From Cryoendolithus antarcticus (taxonomy: Eukaryota; Ascomycota; Dothideomycetes; Cladosporiales; Cladosporiaceae), in the NCBI GenBank assembly GCA_002077065.1, contig NAJO01000015.1:919115-983114 (forward strand): DNA of 64,000 bases, read 5' to 3'. How positions within the stretch are numbered: the first letter of the stretch is position 1; every line of letters begins with the position of its first letter. Position numbers and translations under genes: made by a program. This document shows positions 57,539 to 64,000 of the stretch, in pieces. The notes under the pieces were generated by a model, which did not search any database, was not told the DNA's origin, and saw only the letters and a list, made by a program, of their open reading frames with translations.

Positions 57539-58750
57539 ATGGCATCAGTCCTGATTGTCGCGGTTCTCGTCCTACTCAATCGCCGCACCTCAGCGAACCC
57601 TCTTCACGCCTATGACCGCAGCATTAGGCCATACGGAACTTGCAAGTCCTTCGACATACCGATCTTCGCAACAGCCGACAGCGCTGTCTATGACATCCCA
57701 CGGGTGAACAACGATGTCGAAGCCACCGCCTGGGCTATCTGGGACGCGACCCGAACGACGCCGCATGGACCAGACAGTAGGCTACAGAATACCACAACGT
57801 CCGAGACATTCAAGATCCATGCGCAGCTCTGTGTACCCAAAGCCCGCAGGCCCCACGGCGACATCTTGCAACTCGCAACTCATGGCGTACACTATGATTC
57901 CAGGTACTGGGACTCGGCTTATCAGCCCGAGCAGCATTCCTACGTCGATGCGTCTCTCAAGGCTGGATACTCCATCTTCACGTACGACCGCCTGGGAGTC
58001 GGTCAGTCCGATCACCCAGACGCCTACACTGTCGTGCAGGGCGCCATCGAGTTGGAGATCCTGCGACAGTTGACTCTGATGGCTCGAAACGGCAGCCTCT
58101 ACGACTTCGCTAAGCACGTCCAGACCAAGAACAAAGTACAACTTCCAGCTCCAGCTAAGCCAGATAAGGTTGTCCACGTCGGCCATAGCTTCGGCTCTGT
58201 TTTGACCTCCTCTTTTCTGGCTAATTATGCCAACTTGAGTGACGGCGCCATCATCACGGGTTACCTTCTCGGCCTGAATTTGGCCAGCGCCGGCTCGACT
58301 TCCTGGAGCCTCGAATACGCTGCCACTGCCAGCCCGCCGTACAATAGAGGTAGCGGATACGTAGTCGCCAAGAAAGACGGAATCCAGAACGTCTTCTTTG
58401 GAGGGAATATGACGACGGCGTACACGCCTGCTCTGTTCGAATACGGGAACTCGATCAAGCAACCTGTGCCGGTAGGAGAAATTGCTTCATCGTGGAGGAT
58501 CTTGAACAACTTCGCTCCGAACTTTACCAACCCAATCCAATTCGTGCTGCCAGAAAAGGATTTCTACATCTGTCGAGGTGATTGCGTGGGGTTGACGGAT
58601 GCGACGGATCTGAGGGCGACAACGTATCCAAATGCTTCGATTATCGAGGTAGTTATTCAGCCGAACACTGGACATGCGTTGCCGTTGCATAACAATGCTA
58701 CCGCGGGCTTTCAGTTGACTTTCGACTTTCTGAAGAGCAATGGTTTGTAG
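57539..58750 (+). CDS. Secreted alpha/beta hydrolase
   Basis: 403 aa from the ATG at 57539; the frame is open further upstream but has no ATG with better context. Signal peptide MASVLIVAVLVLLNRRTSAN with likely cleavage after about residue 19. Alpha/beta-hydrolase fold: oxyanion region LATHGVHYDSRYWD, YDRLGVGQSDHPD, nucleophile elbow GHSFGS with Ser217, acid region FVLPEKDFYIC, and catalytic His in NTGHALPLH near the end. Several N-glycosylation sequons (NGS, NLS, NMT, NFT, NAS, NAT) agree with secretion. It resembles fungal AB-hydrolase-1 proteins of unknown substrate, probably esterase-like. Cys residues at about 36, 100 and near 343-347 may form disulfides. Confidence 0.85.
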   Translation: MASVLIVAVLVLLNRRTSANPLHAYDRSIRPYGTCKSFDIPIFATADSAVYDIPRVNNDVEATAWAIWDATRTTPHGPDSRLQNTTTSETFKIHAQLCVPKARRPHGDILQLATHGVHYDSRYWDSAYQPEQHSYVDASLKAGYSIFTYDRLGVGQSDHPDAYTVVQGAIELEILRQLTLMARNGSLYDFAKHVQTKNKVQLPAPAKPDKVVHVGHSFGSVLTSSFLANYANLSDGAIITGYLLGLNLASAGSTSWSLEYAATASPPYNRGSGYVVAKKDGIQNVFFGGNMTTAYTPALFEYGNSIKQPVPVGEIASSWRILNNFAPNFTNPIQFVLPEKDFYICRGDCVGLTDATDLRATTYPNASIIEVVIQPNTGHALPLHNNATAGFQLTFDFLKSNGL

Positions 58751-60195
58751 GGGACCGTCTCCAGTCGGCAGGTGTGCGGTGGTGTGAGGACAAGCGTTCG
58801 TGAGTGCGGTCAGAGGGGTCCCTTTTAGCTGGTGTGTTCAGAGTAATATGTACAGTATTCATTACAGTCAAGACAGAAGTAAACTCGTAGCTCCCACGTT
58901 CACACAATTCGAAGACGCCAACCCCGTAGTGCCACGTTAGACTGCGCTGCGAAGCACATCGCGCTGTGGGCGTGATCAACGCGAGACGCTCTTGTTCTTC
59001 ATTACAGGCGACGGGTTGTCCACGTTCTCGGAGTCATACGGTTGCCCTTTCGCCCTCATATTACGATTATCGACAGCGTATGGGATCTCCCGGGCGTTGG
59101 AGGCGTGGAATCATTGTTGATGATTTCGAATGTGATCAGACATGGCGAAATCGTGCGTAACGATCGTACCAAACAAGTTTCAGCTCCTTCAAGATCTGAC
59201 ATCTTCGACAGCGGCGACTGACGGCCAGCCGGAGCGTTGTTTGTCCGTTGACTGTCCCGAGCCAAAATCCCGTCTTTCGCCGTTGCGGGCAAACACGGAC
59301 TGAAGGTCAAAACTCTCGTTTACGACCTGGCCAGGACGGGAACATGTAGCGCTTACACCAGTCCAGAGCCGTCCAAAAGTTGTCGTCCCGAAGCCCGTAG
59401 ATGCCTCAACCGTACGAAGCTCAAGCTTCACTAAGCGGCCTCAGCATAACGAAGAAGCATTCCGCCAAGGGTTTTGTGTGCCGCCGCAGCCATTCACCGA
59501 CGCTGATGTGGTCAGCATATTGCTTGCGCGTCGATTGGAGAGACATTGTTGTGGCCTCACGTGTCGAATGACTGCTTCAAACCAGCTCAGTAAGGTATAC
59601 TATTGAATGAAGTTTTTGGTTTCGCGATCAAGAGGATGACTTCGCCGACTCTTGATCGTGAAAATATCGCGTAGCCGACTCCGACCGTTGCGATGAGCAG
59701 GGTTCCGGAAGGACCCCGGCATGTACTCGTAGCGTGCAGCACCGATCAATAGCTGCTCAATGATACCCTCCAGCGCACATCCCTACCTCGAGGTAAGCGG
59801 GGACATGTGGGGAAGCGGATGGCGGGTGTGTGTGATGTCGCATGAGCTCTATGTGACGCAGTGGAGAGGAATGGAGTACAAAGATCAGCGCTCTGCCACT
59901 CGATAGAGGATCTTACAGTCGCACCGCTGCTACAGAGGGTGTTGAATCCCAAAGACCTGGTCTAGAACATCTCTTGCTGAAAGGCAGAGTCTCAGAGAGT
60001 AAAAGCAAGGTCAGTAGGAAGTCACGGCCTCCTCATCAGTCGGGTCCGCACTGCCCAGCACGCCAAAGTCTTGGAAGTCTTCGAACAAGGCTTGACGACT
60101 ACAAATTGCTTGGGTGTCTGGAGAGCACTTCGTTGGACCATTGTGTTCAGACATTCGAGATCATCAAGCTGACATGGCTTCAATTCAGTGTCATC
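58751..60195. other. Long intergenic region before JEN1
   Basis: 1,445 bp without a convincing gene on either strand. It contains the inverted repeat at 59621..59662 and three CreA-type motifs (GCGGGG 59797..59802, GTGGGG 59807..59812, GTGGAG 59861..59866) 330-400 bp upstream of the JEN1 ATG. Confidence 0.5.
59621..59662. repeat. Inverted repeat, 14-bp arms
   Basis: Arms TTCGCGATCAAGAG (59621..59634) and CTCTTGATCGTGAA (59649..59662) pair at 13 of 14 positions around a 14-nt loop. Could form a hairpin or be a dimeric factor site; no function assigned. Confidence 0.75.
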
Positions 60196-61948
60196 ATGGC
60201 GCACGCCAAAGGCGACTACTCGCCGGACTACAACGAGAAACACCGCGATGATGTTCACTTCGCCGGCGCCGGCGAGCCGGTGGAGGATGACATGTCCTGG
60301 GGAAAGTACCTAGCAACCCGGATCACGACACTGAAGCCTCCTATGGATAAAGTCGAGAATCCGCTTACACTGCTGCGTCTCCTGAGTACGAAGCAGTGGC
60401 TCTTCTTCACGTGCTCCTTCATCGCATGGACATGGGATGCATTTGACTTTGTGAGTATTGTCCGCCCGTCAATATATTCGGCCGCTGACGATTGCAGTTC
60501 ACGGTTAGCTTGACGGTCACGGATCTCGCGAAAACCTTTGGCAAGACAAACACACGTATGTTCATCGTGAGGTTCACGGACTCGGGCTCACAGCTGACGA
60601 CCATCAGAAATCTCCTGGGGCATTACACTTGTCCTAATGTTCCGCTCCGTTGGCGCCATTACTTTCGGTCTTGCCGCCGACCGCTGGGGTCGCAAGTGGC
60701 CTTTTGTCGTCAATAATGTCTTATTCATCGTATTGGAGCTTGGCACAGGCTTCTGCCAGACCTATAAGCAGTTCCTAGCGGTCCGCGCTTTGTTTGGCGT
60801 CGCGATGGGCGGCTTGTACGGCAATGTAGCAGCAACCGCCTTGGAAGACTGCCCAGAACGGGCGCGAGGGCTCATTTCCGGCATGCTGCAACAAGGCTAC
60901 GCCTTCGGATATCTCCTCGCAACAGCCTTTGCACGCGGCCTGGTCAATACCACGAGCCATGGCTGGCGTCCGCTCTTCTGGTTTGGTGCAGGTCCACCCG
61001 TGCTGATCATCGCGTTCCGTCTCATGCTTCCAGAGACGGACAGCTACATCGAGCGACAGCGCGTGCGAGCTGCCGGTAACGCAGGCGCGACCTTCGTCAA
61101 AGAAGGCAAAGTCGCGTTGAAGCGCCACTGGAAACTGTTGATCTACATGGTGCTGCTGATGGCGGGCTTCAACTTCATGTCGCACGGCTCGCAAGATCTT
61201 TACCCTACGATGTTGACGAATCAATATGGCTTCTCTGCGAACGCTCTCACCGTCACCCAAGTCGTTGCCAACCTTGGCGCGATGACTGGAGGCACCGTGA
61301 TCGGCTATCTGTCGCAGATGTTTGGCCGTCGCTTTAGCATCATCTCTGCATGCATCCTTGGAGGAGCTCTGCTGTACCCGTACTGCTTCGTGGGTAACGA
61401 ACGGGTTATGGCTGCGGCATTCTTTGAGCAAGCTGCTGTGCAGGGTGCATGGGGTGTGATCCCAATCCATCTCATGGAGTTATCGCCAGGATCGTTCCGC
61501 ACATTTGTGGTAGGCACATCTTACCAGCTGGGCAATCTGGTCTCATCCGCCAGTTCCACAATCGAGGCGACAATCGGCGAACGCTTCCCGCTACCGCCAT
61601 TGGTGAAAGAGGGCAAGACGACGCATCGTTACGCGTACGGCAAAGTCATCGTGAGTGACCTTAAATCCCAATCGGTGGACATAGCTAACGAGATTCAGGC
61701 TATTTTCATGGGTTGTGTCTTCGCCTACGTGATCGTTCTCACCTTCCTTGGTCCGGAGTACAAGGGCAGGAGTATGGGCGCTGGTGAGTTGGAGTTCTTC
61801 AGCCGAGCTCGGAAGTTTACTGACTGCGTTTCCAGCGCACGACCATGATTTCGAGGAGGCCACTGGCAGACAGATTGAAGACACTGATCATGATGGCTTC
61901 GAGAAGCGCCATGACTCCGATGAGGACCAGGTTACAAAGTCGCATTAA
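60196..61948 (+). CDS. jen1: JEN1-type monocarboxylate/proton symporter (MFS)
   Basis: Plasma-membrane uptake of lactate, pyruvate, acetate or related acids. Five exons: 60196..60450, 60498..60555, 60608..61650, 61699..61783, 61836..61948 (517 aa); all four introns have GTGAGT or GTATGT donors, AG acceptors and matching phases. Spliced text reads DAFDFFTVSLTVTDLA and TQISWGITLVLMFRSVG across junctions. Twelve helices are expected. MFS signature GLAADRWGRKWPF after helix 2. The JEN hallmark NFMSHGSQDLYPTML in helix 7 fits NxxSHxxSQDxxPT. Cytosolic N and C termini; the C tail is acidic (DHDFEEATG ... DSDEDQV). The ATG at 60196 (MAHAKGDYSPDY) is the first ATG preceding the conserved region. Confidence 0.95.
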
Positions 61949-63319
61949 TGCTTGCGCTGTTAGTTGCCTTGGCTCATCAATACCAAGTAGATATGTGGCC
62001 CTTCTTGTTTCCATAATTTGAAGGTCGATCGTACGACCCAGCAGGCGAAGCATCGCATCTACGGGTCTCAGAGCGTGGATGAGGATGATATCAGTCAATC
62101 GACACAGATCTCACTCTATGTGTCTTTCGGTAGCAGATCGACAAGATCCCATCTCTCGTGGGGCGCTTGACAACCGCGTGAGAAGCCTCCAGACCAGTGC
62201 TATGTAGCTATGAGGGCGTGTCTTGGGGCCAGAATGCCAACCATCCTTGGCACGCCCTACCGGCAACCTTAGGCCGCCGACAAGACCCTTGGATGTTCTT
62301 GTTTGCGCTGGCGCCATGGCCAGGAGCGTTTTCTTTTAGAAACCTTGATCTGACTTCACTTGACCTTTGATTTCATTGCCATCAGTCATCTGCGCTGTAG
62401 TCCAGACGTGCAGCACTATTTTCTCTATGTGGTACTCGCGCACTGGCGTGTAGGCGTACCCCGCTGTCGCTGCCACCTTGATCGGACGAGCTTCTGCTTC
62501 GGGGCAATTTGGCGAACGGACGCGAATTTGCGCGCGACGTTGATGCTCTCTCCATCACAGCCTTACCTGATGACATTTGCGTTTGTTCGATGAGGAAAGT
62601 CCCGGATCTGCACGATGACGGGCACGGATTGCCGACACGACGCGCAGCAACGACACCATGCGATCCCAAAGGCCAGAGGTCAACTTCGTTCGCAAGCTGT
62701 GTGCGATCCTGGGGCCAGATTGCCCAGGCTGGTGGCGCATGTAGCCGAGTTGGTCGCGTCATGACTGACGAGGATGTGTCAAGGTTGCGAACGATGAAAA
62801 AATCCACTTGAAGTCGATTCGGCGACCAAAGTCTGGATCCATATTGTGCCGTTGTCGAGGTAGAGCGCTATGCTGTCGGCGTCCACGACCTGTACTCGGA
62901 CTACGAGTCCCCTGAACACTGCTCGAAAGTGTCGTTCATCATATCAACAATCAGCACAGGAGGCCCGTTCGCTTGGCTTGCAGCCATGCGATATCGATCC
63001 CTGTCTGCTGTGTCACCAATAGCGAATGGTAGCTCTATCGCATCCACCAACCGGATGATCGCGACAACGGCCTTCCCGCGTGATGCACATTTGCTCGTGT
63101 ATCGAAGATCCTACGAGGCGCAGAGATGCCGCTCTAGGTCTAGGCTTATCTGTGTGTTAGAATGTGCTTCATGGAATCATGGTGGTAATCAAGTGGGCGG
63201 TCGCATGGCATTGCTTGGCAAAGCCGTGGTTGCATTTCATTTAGTAAGTGGGCTCTGACTTCACCTCCTCTCACTTTCAAGGCGCATTGCGTAGTGCACA
63301 CTATCGTTGATCGCCCATC
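61949..63319. other. Long intergenic region between JEN1 and the amino-acid permease
   Basis: 1,371 bp. The minus strand around 62380-63110 has medium-length frames joined only across stops and shifts (for example AVVAIIRLVDAIELPFAIGD near 63060-63120); I cannot tie them to any family, so a decayed gene is possible but unproven. The final part is the permease promoter. Confidence 0.4.
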
Positions 63320-64000
63320 ATGTCGACGTATCCCGAGATCAAGCACGATGGCAGCAGTGACGAGGAAAAGGGACATCAGCACAACAAAGTCGTCGACAGT
63401 CTTCCCGTGCAAGGAGATGAGGTTCAACCCGGCGGCCAGCGCGAGCTCAAGCGCAGTCTAAAGGGCAGACACATGCAAATGATCGCCATTGGCGGTGCTA
63501 TTGGAGCTGGCTTCTTCGTTGGATCAGGTTCGTTGGCTTAGTCGTCTTGCGTCTCTAGGATTCGATGATTCCAATACTCACAATGCGTCCAGGCGGTGCG
63601 CTCACTACTGGTGGTCCGGGCAGTCTAGTCATTGCGTTCTGCATTATTGGCTTGATGCTGCTGCTCACCATGCAAGCACTGGCAGAGCTGGCAGTCATGT
63701 ACCCGGTAAGTACCACCTCCTTCTCAATGGCGACCCGTGTCTATCTCGGGTGGGACAGGCCGAATCTCAGGGCGGGAAACACCGAAGGACTGACCTGGAA
63801 CTCAGGTAAACGGCGCGTTTTACAGCTACGCTGTTCGCTTCATCGACCCTTCGTGGGGTTTCGCCACCGGCTGGGACTACGCCATTCAATGGCTCACGGT
63901 CCTGCCGTTCGAGATCACTGCAGCTGCCCTCACGATCTCATTCTGGAAGAAAGGTGCCGAAACGAACGTCGGGGTATGGGTCACGATCTTTCTCGTGGCC
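63320..64000 (+). CDS. Amino-acid permease (AAP/YAT family), 5' part, truncated by the window edge
   Basis: Proton-coupled amino-acid uptake at the plasma membrane. Exons 63320..63527, 63593..63705 and 63806..64000 (continuing); introns 63528..63592 (GTTCGT ... CCAG) and 63706..63805 (GTAAGT ... TCAG) keep phase. A hydrophilic N tail of about 50 residues is followed by the family signature RELKRSLKGRHMQMIAIGGAIG (by position about 42-63), then GAGFFVGSGGALTTGGPGSL, helix 2 IAFCIIGLMLLLTMQALAELAV, and NGAFYSYAVRFIDPSWGFATGWDY. This is the start of a Gap1/Agp-type APC superfamily permease. About 172 residues are present of an expected 520-570. Specificity cannot be told. Confidence 0.92.

Overview
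This window is eukaryotic nuclear DNA from a filamentous ascomycete (Pezizomycotina), most likely a Dothideomycete. The evidence is the gene content (fungal-type assimilatory niaD and niiA, a TOK1 channel, JEN1, an APSES/MBF factor, CSF1), the short introns of about 50-60 nt with GTRNGT donors, CTAAC branch sites and YAG acceptors, and compact mixed-strand gene order. The class-level placement is an inference from protein flavour, not something proved here. I see no rRNA gene, CRISPR array, transposon or convincing tRNA gene.

Left part (1-13 kb): the 5' part of UPF2 (runs off the left edge), FYV7, MCM3, two or three lineage-type proteins of unknown role (coiled-coil with a C-terminal PPPY, an orphan with an Arg-rich tail, a Myb/SANT-like protein) and the ER-Golgi SNARE BOS1. 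Nitrate block (13-21.2 kb): niaD (minus) and niiA (plus) are divergently transcribed from a shared intergenic region of about 1.07 kb carrying a NirA-type site and GATA sites. A Ure2-like glutathione transferase follows. niaD as written carries a one-base (net) frameshift in its FAD domain, while niiA is intact.

Middle (21.9-43.7 kb): an Rmn1/RBM26-like CCCH-RRM protein, a 9.6-kb single-exon CSF1 bridge-like lipid transfer protein, elongation factor 2, an OSTalpha/TMEM184 membrane protein, a BTB protein and an F-box-like protein. Right part (44-64 kb): a P-loop sulfotransferase-like protein, mitochondrial uS4m (NAM9), a second BTB copy broken by a single stop codon, a mitochondrial LYR-type protein, the MBF DNA-binding subunit (MBP1/Res type), a TOK1 potassium channel, an unknown protein, a secreted alpha/beta hydrolase, a JEN1-type carboxylate permease and the 5' part of an amino-acid permease that runs off the right edge.

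Most genes are unlinked housekeeping functions. The clear functional unit is niaD-niiA (nitrate to nitrite to ammonium). I did not find an undescribed multi-gene system. The most informative oddities are the niaD frameshift and the BTB duplicate killed by one stop codon. Gene models are manual splices checked for reading phase; none has been compared with transcripts.
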